Source: Stutzerimonas azotifigens DSM 17556 (lineage in GTDB: Bacteria > Pseudomonadota > Gammaproteobacteria > Pseudomonadales > Pseudomonadaceae). Taken from it: a stretch of DNA of 64,000 bases. The position numbers and the translations under genes were made by a program. Under the pieces are notes generated by a model that did no database searches, was not told the DNA's origin, and was given only the letters and a program-made list of their open reading frames with translations. Below, one piece after another: positions 25,088 to 33,641 of the stretch; position 1 is the first letter of the stretch; each line of letters starts with the position of its first letter. The stretch is from assembly GCF_000425625.1 (NCBI RefSeq), contig NZ_KE384411.1:1-64000 (forward strand). The letters are read 5' to 3'.

Positions 25088-25996
25088 TTAGGTGCTTGAT
25101 CTGCGCCAGCCGTTAGGCACTAGTCGCTCATCCAGTTCGATATCCCGATTGCTCGGCAAAGGATATTCGTCACCATTGATTACCAAGCCAGCCAAGCAGA
25201 AATCGAGGCGTGGCGGTCCAAAAACGTCCAGGAGCCAAGCCTCGCCATCACCAAAATTACGAGTAGCGTGGATTAGCGTTTCTGGAATGATCGCAATGGA
25301 GGGACTACCCACCTCCAGGTGCTCGTCCTCACGCCAACCAGCCAGGTCATTGCCCCATGGCGTACGGATGTGATGAATCCAATTGCCGGACAGCGCAACG
25401 GAGGCCTGTTCGAAATCATCATGCCAGTGAGGACGCAATTCATTCGTCGGCCGCGCATGGCGGAACGGCACGAACGCATTCAGCATGAGATTGGCGCTAC
25501 GGTATATCCGCGGCTGGATCAAAGGCCCATTGACATCGCCATGCGCGCTCAGATCGTAGTATCGCAAGCGAAAACCATCATGCGGCTCAGGCCAGATCTC
25601 GGGTTCGGCGGCGACCATGTGCCGATACACTTCGGCATTGGAGGCCAAGGCCAGCAGGTCTTCCGCTTGGCCGGAGAAAACCCGCACGACCTCCCCCGCC
25701 GTCTCGATAACGGCTTGGCTGGGTCCTGGCGGAACAATGGTGAGCGAGTTGCCGTTCGCGACAAGCGTCTCGCCGTCGGCATCGACTTTCGCCGATACGC
25801 CGGGAGGCAGTAGCAGCAGGTATTCATCGGTCTGAAAGACTCGTTCCAATATGCAGCCAGCGTGCGCGCGCGTTAGGGCAATCACGAAGTGAGCGCCACG
25901 GAGAATCCAGGTGGGGCTACCATCCACCTCGATCTTCTGCGGTGGTTCCTGATATGCCCGCAGAACGGAGGGGGGAAGCGGTGTGGATTGATTCAC
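25088..25996 (-). CDS. Cupin-like protein of unknown function
   Basis: A 302-residue soluble protein with two beta-rich halves, suggesting a bicupin. Candidate metal ligands cluster in the second half around LRPHWHDDFEQASVALSGNW and ETLIHATRNFGDG. The first half has LPPGVSAKVDADGETLVANG without a clear metal triad. The likely start is GTG 25996, with AAGGAG six bases upstream. It could be an isomerase or lactonase-like sugar-acid enzyme, but nothing specific was recognised. Cotranscribed with the decarboxylase/hydratase pair. Confidence 0.7.
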   Translation of the reverse strand: MNQSTPLPPSVLRAYQEPPQKIEVDGSPTWILRGAHFVIALTRAHAGCILERVFQTDEYLLLLPPGVSAKVDADGETLVANGNSLTIVPPGPSQAVIETAGEVVRVFSGQAEDLLALASNAEVYRHMVAAEPEIWPEPHDGFRLRYYDLSAHGDVNGPLIQPRIYRSANLMLNAFVPFRHARPTNELRPHWHDDFEQASVALSGNWIHHIRTPWGNDLAGWREDEHLEVGSPSIAIIPETLIHATRNFGDGEAWLLDVFGPPRLDFCLAGLVINGDEYPLPSNRDIELDERLVPNGWRRSST

Positions 25997-26026
25997 ACAT
26001 AACTCCTTATTATTGAAATTGTTCTG

Positions 26027-26803
26027 TCAGGTGACGCTGAATTCGCAGCGGCCAAGATGCTCGACCTGGAGGCATACGTTCATGCCGACTTGCAGAGGTT
26101 CAGCCGCAGTCGCCGCTCCGGTGAGAAATATGTCGCCGGCACGCAGCGCTCCACCGTGCTCCGCCGTCAATCTCGCCGCGGCGATCAGGGAGTGAATCGG
26201 ATGGTCGAGAATCGCGGCGCTTGATCCGATCTGGACGGGTCTTCCATCGATCTCCAGCACCATCCCCAAATTGCCGACGTCGACACTGGGAAGGCACCAA
26301 GATCCAATGAAAAAACCCGAGGAAGAGCAGTTATCGGAGATGCCGTAACCAGCATCGAACTTGAAATTCTTCAATCGGCTGTCGAGGATATCGATCGCCG
26401 GCGCGATCGCATCGATGGCATCCCACGCTTGCAACGCCGTGATACGCCCCTCCAACGGTTTTCGTAGCAGGAAGGCGATCTCCGGCTCGGCACGCGGATG
26501 AATGAAGCGCGCCCGCTCCAACTTGCCTCTATTGTCGTGCAGCATCGCGTCGGTGAGACGCCCCCAGATCGCATCCCTCAGCCCGACCTGGAGCATCTTG
26601 GCCTTGCTGGTCATGCCCATCTTGACGCCCACCACTCGTTCGCCACGCGCCTCGCGGAGTTCGACGGACAGTTTCTGGATCTGATAGGCCTCGTCGATGC
26701 TAATCGACCGCTCGCCCGGTTCCACAGGCCGCACATTACGCGCAGCCTCGTCGAGATATTCGGCAATGGCGGCCAGTTCACTGGCCTGCATGGAAGTGTG
26801 CAT
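26027..26803 (-). CDS. 4-oxalocrotonate decarboxylase-like enzyme (DmpH/XylI type)
   Basis: A 258-residue member of the hydratase/decarboxylase family. VGVKMGMTSKAKMLQVGLRD, WGRLTDAM and HPRAEPEIAFLL follow the DmpH (2-oxo-3-hexenedioate decarboxylase) pattern rather than the hydratase pattern. The acidic metal ligands in the EPE segment (about residues 105-107) are present. Magnesium-dependent decarboxylation of a 2-oxo-dicarboxylate is the expected chemistry. AGGAG lies seven bases before ATG 26803, 18 bases after the paralogous hydratase. No meta-cleavage genes are nearby, so the substrate is probably not aromatic-derived. Confidence 0.85.
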   Translation of the reverse strand: MHTSMQASELAAIAEYLDEAARNVRPVEPGERSISIDEAYQIQKLSVELREARGERVVGVKMGMTSKAKMLQVGLRDAIWGRLTDAMLHDNRGKLERARFIHPRAEPEIAFLLRKPLEGRITALQAWDAIDAIAPAIDILDSRLKNFKFDAGYGISDNCSSSGFFIGSWCLPSVDVGNLGMVLEIDGRPVQIGSSAAILDHPIHSLIAAARLTAEHGGALRAGDIFLTGAATAAEPLQVGMNVCLQVEHLGRCEFSVT

Positions 26804-26821
26804 GAACAGGCTCCTGCTGAG

Positions 26822-27634
26822 TCAGTGGGCGGAGAAATGGCAGCGAGCCGAACCAAGGCCGGATATGCGGACCTCTGCCCGCTGGCCTGGTGCGATCGGC
26901 AACATCGGCCCCAGCGCACCGGACAGAATCACCTGCCCCGCGCGTAACGCACGGCCTCGCCTCACAGCTTGGCCCGCGAGCCAACGCAGTGCGTTGAGTG
27001 GGTTACCGAGGCAAGCCAGGCCCGCGCCATAGGCAGCGGGCGTGCCATCGATTTCAAGGGTCATGCCGCAGAGACGCAGGTCGACGTTGGCCAGCCGCGC
27101 GGGCTGTGCACCCAGCACGTAAAGTCCAGCCGCGGCGTTGTCGGCGGTGGCATCGACACCCAGTACGTCCCAGCCCTCGATACGGCTGTCCACAATCTCG
27201 AGCGCCGGCAGCAGAAAGTCCACCGCACGGATGACCTCGGCCAAAGTTGGGGCCTCCTCGGTCAGATCCCTCCCGAGCACGAAGGCAACCTCGCCTTCGA
27301 CGCGTGGCGCGATGACCTTCGAAGCCGGGATTTCACCCTCGTCGGCGATCTCCATGTCGGCAAATAAAGCGCCGGCATTGGGCTGGTCCATGCCGAAGCG
27401 GTGTTGTGCGGCACGTGCGGTCAGCCCGATCTTCCAGCCAACCAGGCGGCGGCCGTCACCCAGCCAGCGGGCAATGTTGCAGTCCTGCACGGCGTAGGCG
27501 CCGGCCAAGTCGTGGGCGGACAGGAGCTGGCGCGGCGGCTGGCATGGCCGCTGCGCTGCAGCGGCTTCGTACAGCGCCTGTGCAGCGGACTCGATAGCTA
27601 CCTGACTGCTGGAGGGGCGATCAATAATGGACAT
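26822..27634 (-). CDS. 2-keto-4-pentenoate hydratase-like enzyme (DmpE/MhpD type)
   Basis: A 270-residue paralogue of the preceding decarboxylase-like protein. GWKIGLTARAAQHRFGMDQP, GALFADM and PRVEGEVAFVLGRDL follow the hydratase (DmpE/XylJ/MhpD) pattern. In aromatic meta-cleavage pathways such a hydratase and decarboxylase form a complex that protects an unstable dienol; the adjacency here suggests the same. The start at 27634 has GGAG eight bases upstream, and a longer frame to 27694 overlaps the dehydratase gene and was not used. Confidence 0.87.
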   Translation of the reverse strand: MSIIDRPSSSQVAIESAAQALYEAAAAQRPCQPPRQLLSAHDLAGAYAVQDCNIARWLGDGRRLVGWKIGLTARAAQHRFGMDQPNAGALFADMEIADEGEIPASKVIAPRVEGEVAFVLGRDLTEEAPTLAEVIRAVDFLLPALEIVDSRIEGWDVLGVDATADNAAAGLYVLGAQPARLANVDLRLCGMTLEIDGTPAAYGAGLACLGNPLNALRWLAGQAVRRGRALRAGQVILSGALGPMLPIAPGQRAEVRISGLGSARCHFSAH

Positions 27635-27669
27635 TGCGGGCTCCGAATAGGAATTAAGCGACAGCAACT

Positions 27670-29202
27670 TCAATCCACCACGCCTATGGGCCACGGCACG
27701 AATTCATTGACGCCGACGCCCAGGGACTCGCTCTTGGTCGGTCTCCCCGACGCGTAGTGGAGCAATTGTTCGAAAATCTGCTGCCCCAATTCCTGCAGTG
27801 TTGCCTCGCCATCGATGATTACGCCGCAATTGATATCCATGTCCGCTTCCATCCGCCGATACATGGGGGTGTTGCTGGCGAGCTTGATGGTTGGTGCGGG
27901 AACCGAACCGAAACATGAGCCACGCCCTGTCGTAAACATCACCATGTTGGCGCCGCCGGCGATCTGCCCGGTAGCAGAGACGGGGTCATAGCCGGGGGTA
28001 TCCATGAAGACCAGCCCCCTCGCGGTCACCTCCTCGGCATACTCGTAAACCTCCATGAGCGGCGCGTTGCCGCCTTTCTTCGCACCACCAAGGCTTTTTT
28101 CCAGCACATTGGCGAGACCTCCGGCATTGTTACCTGGGCTAACTCGTCCGTTGATCTGGGTGTCTCGCCCGCGGTTGTACTCCAGCCACCAGTTCATTCG
28201 TGCAACCAATTTGCGGCCAACTTCCGGGGTCACCGCCCGCGCGGTGAGCAGGTGCTCGACGCCATAGATTTCGGGTGTTTCGGAAAGAATCGCGGTTCCG
28301 CCATGGCGGATCAGAATTTCCATGGCTGCCCCCAGTGCGGGGTTGGCGGAGAGGCCGGAAAAGCCGTCCGATCCGCCGCACTGCATCCCTATGATCAAGT
28401 GCTCGGCGGAAACGGGCTGGCGACTCACAGCATTGGCCTGCTCCAACATGGACTCAATGCAAGCAATACCCTTCTTGATTGCTGCCAGCGTGCCGCCGGC
28501 CTCGTCGATACGCAGGGTTTGCACTTGATGCCCGGAATGCAGGCGTTGCTGCTGCAGGAAGGTTTCCAGCGCGTTGCGCTCGTCGCCGGCCGCGATGATC
28601 AGCGAGGCCGCGGTGTTCGGATGACGAATGTAGCCGCCCAAGGTGCGTCTCAATACCTCAAGCGGCTCGCCACTGGCTTCTATGCCGGCGCCCTGCTCAT
28701 GAACGTACGGCACCACGCCATCGAGGTGCGTAAAGGCGTCTAGCCGGGCGGAGTCGAAGTGACGGGCGATCTTCCGCGCAACCGTGGCGGCGCGATGGCT
28801 AACCGCGAAAATTCCTATGTAGTTGCGAGTAGCCACGCGCCCGTCCGCCCGCAGGATTCCCTGAAAGGTTGCACGCTGCCCCGCAGGCACGAGTTCGGTC
28901 GGCTGGTAGTCGAGCCCGTAGCGATAGTCTTTGACCAGGTCCCCGAAATTGATGTTATGGCTGTGCATCCAGGTGCCTGGCACCAAGTCCTGTGCGGCGA
29001 AACCGATGATCGTGTTGTACTTGAGTACGGCCTCGCCCTTTGCGATGAAACGTGCGGCGATTTTGTGCCCGGCCGGTACCGGCTGCTGGGTTGTCAACCC
29101 TTCGCTTTCCACCCGCGTGCCTGCGGGTATCTCGGCACGCGCCACGACTACGTTGTCACGAGGGTCAAGGCGAATGAACGGGTTCTTCAGAGGGGTATTC
29201 AT
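27670..29202 (-). CDS. UxaA family dehydratase paralogue 1 (CGGSD intact, early Cys lost)
   Basis: A 510-residue altronate/galactarate-dehydratase-family protein. The N-terminal SAF domain (about residues 10-95) includes HSHN (80-83). The large domain keeps QCGGSDGFSG (Cys275) and EKSLGGAKKGG, followed by TTGRGSCFG. Two usual cysteine sites are replaced: the HxxGCG segment reads HEQGAG (Ala172) and the GLGCE segment reads AAGDE (Asp207). AAAGGAG precedes ATG 29202, which lies 11 bases after the stop of paralogue 2. The expected reaction is dehydration of a sugar acid to a 2-keto-3-deoxy acid. The missing sites are precisely those retained by paralogue 2. Confidence 0.88.
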   Translation of the reverse strand: MNTPLKNPFIRLDPRDNVVVARAEIPAGTRVESEGLTTQQPVPAGHKIAARFIAKGEAVLKYNTIIGFAAQDLVPGTWMHSHNINFGDLVKDYRYGLDYQPTELVPAGQRATFQGILRADGRVATRNYIGIFAVSHRAATVARKIARHFDSARLDAFTHLDGVVPYVHEQGAGIEASGEPLEVLRRTLGGYIRHPNTAASLIIAAGDERNALETFLQQQRLHSGHQVQTLRIDEAGGTLAAIKKGIACIESMLEQANAVSRQPVSAEHLIIGMQCGGSDGFSGLSANPALGAAMEILIRHGGTAILSETPEIYGVEHLLTARAVTPEVGRKLVARMNWWLEYNRGRDTQINGRVSPGNNAGGLANVLEKSLGGAKKGGNAPLMEVYEYAEEVTARGLVFMDTPGYDPVSATGQIAGGANMVMFTTGRGSCFGSVPAPTIKLASNTPMYRRMEADMDINCGVIIDGEATLQELGQQIFEQLLHYASGRPTKSESLGVGVNEFVPWPIGVVD

Positions 29203-29212
29203 GAGAGCTCCT

Positions 29213-30757
29213 TTAGGCCAGCACGCCGATGGGCCATGGGGCGAATTCTTCGTCGCCGACACCGAGCAGTTCACCTCGCGTCTTTTCGCCAGATGCGATA
29301 CGCAGCCAGTGCTCGAAGATCGCCCGCCCCATTTCGGCGGCCGTTCGCTCTCCCCTTGCGATGGAACCGCAATCCATGTCCATGTCGTCCTGCAGACGCA
29401 GGAAGGTCGCAGTGTTGCTGCTGAGTTTCACTGTCGGCGCCAGCGGCGCGCTGAAACAACTGCCGGCACCGCTGGCAAGGCAGACCAGGTTGACTCCCGC
29501 GGCCACCTGGCCGGTGGCGGACACCGCCTCATAACTTGGCGCATCCATGAACACCAGGCCCTTGGTGGGGATAGGGCCGGCATACGGAACGGCCGCGCGG
29601 ATTGGACTGTTTCCGGCCATCCGCAAAGTGGCGACAGACTTGTCCCGGCCGTTGCTGAGCCCGCGCTGCGCATCATCCTGCTCACCGCTACGCGCAATCT
29701 GGGTATCGCGTCCATGATGATAGCGGCGCCACCAATCGCGCCGTTCCTGGAGCGCCGCGCGGACGTCCTCGCTCACGGCCCGCGCTCTGAACTCCGCCCC
29801 CAGACGGACCAATGCCGTGGAGTCGGAAAGCACCGCGGTACCACCATGGCTAACCAGCAAATCCACGGCTTCACCAAGCGCCGCATTGGCGGTCGCCGCG
29901 CTCAAGCCATCCGGAAGTACCGACTGCAGCCCAATGGCGAGATGGTCGATCGAGACGGATTCACGTCTAGCCGCATTCGCGACAGGTAACATTTGCTGCA
30001 CTGCGGCGATACCGGCGTCAATCGCCGCCCTGGTACCACCGACCTCTTGCAGGACGACAGTCTTTAGCGTATCGCCGGGGACCAATCCCTCCTGCTCCAG
30101 GAAGCCGTATAGATTGTTGCGCTCGCAGCCAAGAGCGATCACGACTGAGGCAGCGACATTCGGATGACGGATGCACCCACTCAGCGTTCGACGCAAAAGA
30201 TCCATGGGCTCGCCGGTCATTTCCATGCCGCAGCCAAATTCATGAGTCATCGGCACGACACCGTCGACATGCGGGTAATCGGCAAGCCGGACCTCATCGA
30301 ACCACTGCGCGACCTGCCGCGCGGCCGTTGCAGCGCAGTTCCCCGCGACTAGCACAGCGATGTAGTTACGAGTGCCTACGCGGCCGTCAGCCCTCCGGAA
30401 ACCACGGAAAGTGGCGTCCACGGTATCGATCGACTTCGTTTGAGCTGATGTTGCAACAGGTAGCTCATCGACAATGGCAGGGGTGATGTTATGGCTGTGC
30501 AGCCAGCTGCCCGCCGCCACGTCAGCGGCGGCACAGCCTATGACTACGTTCGACTTGATGATCGCCTCACCGGCAACGAGCGTGCGCAGACTGACCTTGT
30601 GGCCTGCAGGAACGAGCTCCGTGGTGCACACGCCCCGACAGATATCCATACCAGGCGCCAGATCGCACAGAGCGATAGCGACGTTATCGGTGGGCTCCAG
30701 CTGACAGATCGACCGAGGAGCGAAGTCACTGGAGCTGTCTTGAAAGGGTTCAGGCAT
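29213..30757 (-). CDS. UxaA family dehydratase paralogue 2 (early Cys intact, CGGSD lost)
   Basis: A 514-residue paralogue and first gene of the island operon. It has the same SAF domain (HSHN 87-90) and large domain. HEFGCG (Cys176) and LGCERNN (Cys211) are intact, but the position of CGGSD holds SVLPD (279-283) and the EKSLG-type segment is replaced by RDKSVATLRMAG. It therefore lacks the half of the conserved set that paralogue 1 keeps. ATG 30757 has GGAGG about five bases upstream; a GTG at 30772 is the alternative. It is either a non-catalytic partner or one half of a composite enzyme. Confidence 0.87.
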   Translation of the reverse strand: MPEPFQDSSSDFAPRSICQLEPTDNVAIALCDLAPGMDICRGVCTTELVPAGHKVSLRTLVAGEAIIKSNVVIGCAAADVAAGSWLHSHNITPAIVDELPVATSAQTKSIDTVDATFRGFRRADGRVGTRNYIAVLVAGNCAATAARQVAQWFDEVRLADYPHVDGVVPMTHEFGCGMEMTGEPMDLLRRTLSGCIRHPNVAASVVIALGCERNNLYGFLEQEGLVPGDTLKTVVLQEVGGTRAAIDAGIAAVQQMLPVANAARRESVSIDHLAIGLQSVLPDGLSAATANAALGEAVDLLVSHGGTAVLSDSTALVRLGAEFRARAVSEDVRAALQERRDWWRRYHHGRDTQIARSGEQDDAQRGLSNGRDKSVATLRMAGNSPIRAAVPYAGPIPTKGLVFMDAPSYEAVSATGQVAAGVNLVCLASGAGSCFSAPLAPTVKLSSNTATFLRLQDDMDMDCGSIARGERTAAEMGRAIFEHWLRIASGEKTRGELLGVGDEEFAPWPIGVLA

Positions 30758-30874
30758 GTCGGCCTCCGTCACTGCGGACCATTGTTATTGTTACAATCAT
30801 CAAGCTGCACGACGTTCAATATATTGCATTCAAAAGCACGAATCTACCCATTAAAACGGCCATATTTTTCTGTT

Positions 30875-30894
30875 TTGTTCACCATACTGAACAA
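30875..30894. promoter_or_regulatory. Putative IclR-regulator site 1 (dehydratase operon)
   Basis: A perfect inverted repeat TTGTTCA - CCATAC - TGAACAA lies about 120 bp before the first gene of the leftward operon. The core CATACTGAA recurs in front of iclR and in the gap before tctC. IclR regulators commonly bind such 15-20 bp palindromes. Confidence 0.65.
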
Positions 30895-31267
30895 TGAATC
30901 ATGAATACGTGCGGACTGCCACACAGCGGAAGGCAAGGAGCGATGGCCTGAAGAGCACTTGAAGAGGCCCTTGCCAGCCCTTCCAGCACGCTGGCGGCCG
31001 GTACGATTAGCATCATTGCGGGGTCACGCTCCGTTCCCATTCGCCCAGCCAAGCGAGGAATGAAGCCTTTCCAGTCAATGCTGAAAAGCCTTGAGCAAGC
31101 CATCGCAACACCACGGGGCGATCGCAAACGGATCAAGACCGACCTCCCCTGCACTCCCGCAGCACGCGCCTGGACGGTGCAGAACAGGGGATCCGGCGCT
31201 TGTCGAAGGCCAGCAACTGGCGAAAGGAAAGCCTCGAGCGAGGCCCAGCATAATAACCAGGAGTCAG

Positions 31268-31286
31268 CATACTGAATAACAGTTCA
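31268..31286. promoter_or_regulatory. Putative IclR-regulator site 2 (iclR promoter)
   Basis: CATACTGAATAACAGTTCA lies about 75 bp before the iclR start, matching sites 1 and 3 in the CATACTGAA half and site 3 in the GTTCA half. This suggests autoregulation. Confidence 0.55.
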
Positions 31287-31361
31287 CTGATTTTCCCTCA
31301 TCGGCTACCTGGAAACACTGCCCCACATATAGAATCGACGGCTCAGTGAAAGGGTAACGAC

Positions 31362-32138
31362 ATGGAAACCAACAAAAGACGCATCCTTGCGCCGGCCGTG
31401 GAACGCTCCATCCGCCTGCTGGCATTGCTTGAAGCCACGCCGCAACACCGTTTCAGCCTGACAGAGATTTCACGCGCGCTCGACATACCCAAGTCCACCG
31501 CCTTGAATCTCTGCAGCGAACTGCTCGAAGGCCAACTGATACGCCGCTCTTCTGACGGTTATCAGCTTGGCCGTCGGCTGGTTCAGCTCGGCTCGGCCTA
31601 CGTGTCTAGCGTCGATCTGGTTCGAGAGTTCTACAATGCCTGCCAGTTCATGCCGCCCGAATTGAATGCCATGGTGCAGTTAGCGGTGCTGGACGAAGAG
31701 CTGAACGCTGTGTATCTCGCCCGCCAAGATTGCAACAGCGGGCTACGCCTGGGGCTGCGCGCCGAAATCGGACGGCGTGTGCCTGCAAACTGCACGGGCA
31801 TTGGTAAGGCCCTTCTCGCCGCGCTACCTTCGCACGAACTTGAAAAGCGTCTGACCGGCATCCGCACGCTGCCAACGCTTACCGAGCGTTCGATCTCCAA
31901 CCCAGACCAATTGCGCGACCGCCTGCACCAGATACGCAGGGACAGGTTCGCGATCGATGATGAGGAAGTACTGCCCGGCGTAAGCTGCGTAGCCATGGCA
32001 GTGCAAACCGCCTCCCGGGAGGACGGCGTTATCGCCATAAGCGTGACAGCGCAAAAAGAAGGACAAAGCCAAGAGCGAATCGAGGAGCACAAGAACGCGC
32101 TGTTTCAGGTCGTAGAGAGACTTGCCCAACAGATATAG
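31362..32138 (+). CDS. IclR family transcriptional regulator
   Basis: A 258-residue IclR regulator: N-terminal winged helix (AVERSIRLLALLEATPQHRF, SLTEISRALDIPKSTALNLC) and a C-terminal effector domain (ANCTGIGKALLAALPSHELE, VLPGVSCVAMAVQTASREDG). It sits between the divergent catabolic operon and the transporter/dehydrogenase genes. Three related sites in the surrounding gaps are its likely operators. The ligand is probably the imported acid or an early keto-acid. Confidence 0.92.
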   Translation: METNKRRILAPAVERSIRLLALLEATPQHRFSLTEISRALDIPKSTALNLCSELLEGQLIRRSSDGYQLGRRLVQLGSAYVSSVDLVREFYNACQFMPPELNAMVQLAVLDEELNAVYLARQDCNSGLRLGLRAEIGRRVPANCTGIGKALLAALPSHELEKRLTGIRTLPTLTERSISNPDQLRDRLHQIRRDRFAIDDEEVLPGVSCVAMAVQTASREDGVIAISVTAQKEGQSQERIEEHKNALFQVVERLAQQI

Positions 32139-32313
32139 CCGCAACATAACTTCCTTTTCATCATCCAACGGCGGTCTCTCTGCTGCTTCAAGAAGCCCGC
32201 GCGCGAGCACGCCGCGCAACATGGCCATTGCTGCCGCTCGCCTCTGCGATCCCCCCTCCGACACCCTGAGCACGGCCTGCGGGGCATGCCGGGACACGCT
32301 CCGCTCAATTCAT

Positions 32314-32331
32314 CATACTGAACAGAGTTCA
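32314..32331. promoter_or_regulatory. Putative IclR-regulator site 3 (transporter operon)
   Basis: CATACTGAACAGAGTTCA contains the perfect palindrome TGAACAGAGTTCA (32319-32331) and shares TTCA-N-CATACTGAACA with site 1. It ends about seven bases before the -35 of the predicted tct promoter, a position suited to activation. Confidence 0.65.
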
Positions 32332-32337
32332 ATATGG

Positions 32338-32367
32338 TTGACCTGATGGGGAACTGCTGTCTAAGAT
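32338..32367 (+). promoter_or_regulatory. Predicted sigma70 promoter of the tctCBA-ldh unit
   Basis: TTGACC (32338-32343) and TAAGAT (32362-32367) are 18 bp apart, directly downstream of IclR-type site 3. The -35 matches five of six consensus bases and the -10 four of six. Confidence 0.45.
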
Positions 32368-32678
32368 CAGGCCAAGCACAGGGCAAGGCGGAAACGCTTG
32401 CCTGAACGCGAATAAAGATAAGAACAATGGAGCCATCCGCCATGGCATATGCGATTCCGTCTGGCCTTCACCTCAGTGAGCCATCTGCGAACCGAACACC
32501 GAAGCTCCGGGTTGCGCCACCTGCGCACCACTGGCGGCATCCGTCCGCCATCTTCACGCTTCGCAACGTTCTGCATTCTTCCCTCACTCCATCGGTACGA
32601 CCTTTCGTTTAACGAGCGCCACAGCCGCGACCGAGCCGTGATGGATTTGGTCGCCCGCCTCACGGAGATAACAACAAG

Positions 32679-33641
32679 ATGCTACGCCAACTGTGCTACA
32701 ACCTGACCCTCGCCGCCGCATGCCTCGCCTCTGCGACTATCGCAACTGGCGTCAGTGCAGAGGATAAGTGGCCCACCCGCGAAGTGCGTGTCTATGTCCC
32801 TGGATCGCCCGGTGGGCCAACCGATCTGATCGCCCGCACATTTCAGCCATTCTTGGAAAAAGAAGTTGGCGTGCCCGTAATAGTGGTCAATCAGGGCGGC
32901 GGTGGCGGCATCGTCGCTTCAAATACGGTGCTGGCAGCCAAAGGCGATGGCGGCACGCTGATGATCACCCACGCCCTACTCCATTCGGCAAAAGTGTTCG
33001 GCCTAACCGAAATCACCTACAAGGACTTCGCAGCCATTGGCACCATCAGCGAAGCAGACAACGTGCTGGTAGCGCGGGCCGATGCGCCATACAACACCTT
33101 GCAGGAGCTGCATGATTATGCGGAGGCCAATCCCGGCAAGGTAGTAATCGCCAGCTTCTTCGGAGGCATGGGGCAGACCATGAGCGATGCCTTGGAAACA
33201 TGGTCTGGCGATACGCTACGCAGCGTCGACATCGGTACCGATTCAGACAAACTGACCTCGGTGCTTGGCCAGCAGACGGACCTCGCACTTCTTGCCAAGA
33301 ACACGGCACAGCAGTATGTCGATGCCGGCCAGCTCAAGGTGCTGGCATTGCTTAACGAGCGCCCGGATCCACAGCATCCGGACTGGCCACTGCCAAAGTC
33401 CGCCAATCTCGACCTGGCCGTGCCTCTGGTCTATACGCTTTACGCCCCCGCCTCGATGCCCGATGCCCTGCAGCAACGCCTCGGAGAAACGCTGAAGAAG
33501 ATTGTCGAGAGCGACGACTTCGCCAAAGCAACCGCACGCATCGATCAGCTCCCGGTATATAGGGATGCCGAAGCCACTAAGACGCATCTTGAGCGTGAGT
33601 TCAATTTCTTCCAGAAAACCATCAAGAGTTCCGGCAAATGA
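32679..33641 (+). CDS. tctC: Tripartite tricarboxylate transporter substrate-binding protein (TctC)
   Basis: A 320-residue periplasmic binding protein of the Bug/TctC family. A Sec signal peptide (about residues 1-27, ending GVSAED) precedes the typical YVPGSPGGPTDLIARTFQPF, VVNQGGGGGIVASNTVLAAK and YAPASMPDALQQRLGETLKK segments. It captures a carboxylate for the TctAB permease. Its stop overlaps the tctB start by four bases (ATGA, 33638-33641). The ligand is probably the sugar acid or dicarboxylate broken down by the divergent operon. Confidence 0.93.
   Translation: MLRQLCYNLTLAAACLASATIATGVSAEDKWPTREVRVYVPGSPGGPTDLIARTFQPFLEKEVGVPVIVVNQGGGGGIVASNTVLAAKGDGGTLMITHALLHSAKVFGLTEITYKDFAAIGTISEADNVLVARADAPYNTLQELHDYAEANPGKVVIASFFGGMGQTMSDALETWSGDTLRSVDIGTDSDKLTSVLGQQTDLALLAKNTAQQYVDAGQLKVLALLNERPDPQHPDWPLPKSANLDLAVPLVYTLYAPASMPDALQQRLGETLKKIVESDDFAKATARIDQLPVYRDAEATKTHLEREFNFFQKTIKSSGK

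Larger units (their letters stand above)
30758..31361. other. Divergent control region between the catabolic operon and iclR
   Basis: About 600 bases, clearly A/T-richer at both ends. It contains two of the three CATACTGAA-type sites (30875-30894, 31268-31286) and an ATTGTTACAAT palindrome near 30788-30798, close to the paralogue 2 start. Leftward open frames in the middle (about 30879-31154) show no recognisable protein. Confidence 0.5.
32139..32678. other. Long upstream region of tctC
   Basis: 540 bases without a convincing gene. The first third holds the third IclR-type site and a sigma70-like promoter (32338-32367), which would leave an untranslated leader of roughly 300 bases before tctC. 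Short open frames in it have no recognisable products. Whether the leader folds into a regulator was not apparent. Confidence 0.4.

Noticed and set aside
26027-27634. An aromatic meta-cleavage pathway, suggested by the DmpE/DmpH-like genes
   Set aside because: No extradiol dioxygenase, semialdehyde hydrolase, aldolase (DmpG) or acylating acetaldehyde dehydrogenase is present. The neighbours are sugar-acid enzymes.
30879-31154. Leftward 91-codon frame in the iclR control region
   Set aside because: No ribosome site or recognisable fold. It overlaps one of the predicted IclR sites.
32427-32706. Short + strand frames in the tctC leader
   Set aside because: They have overlapping frames, no ribosome sites, and composition unlike neighbouring proteins. 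More likely untranslated leader.
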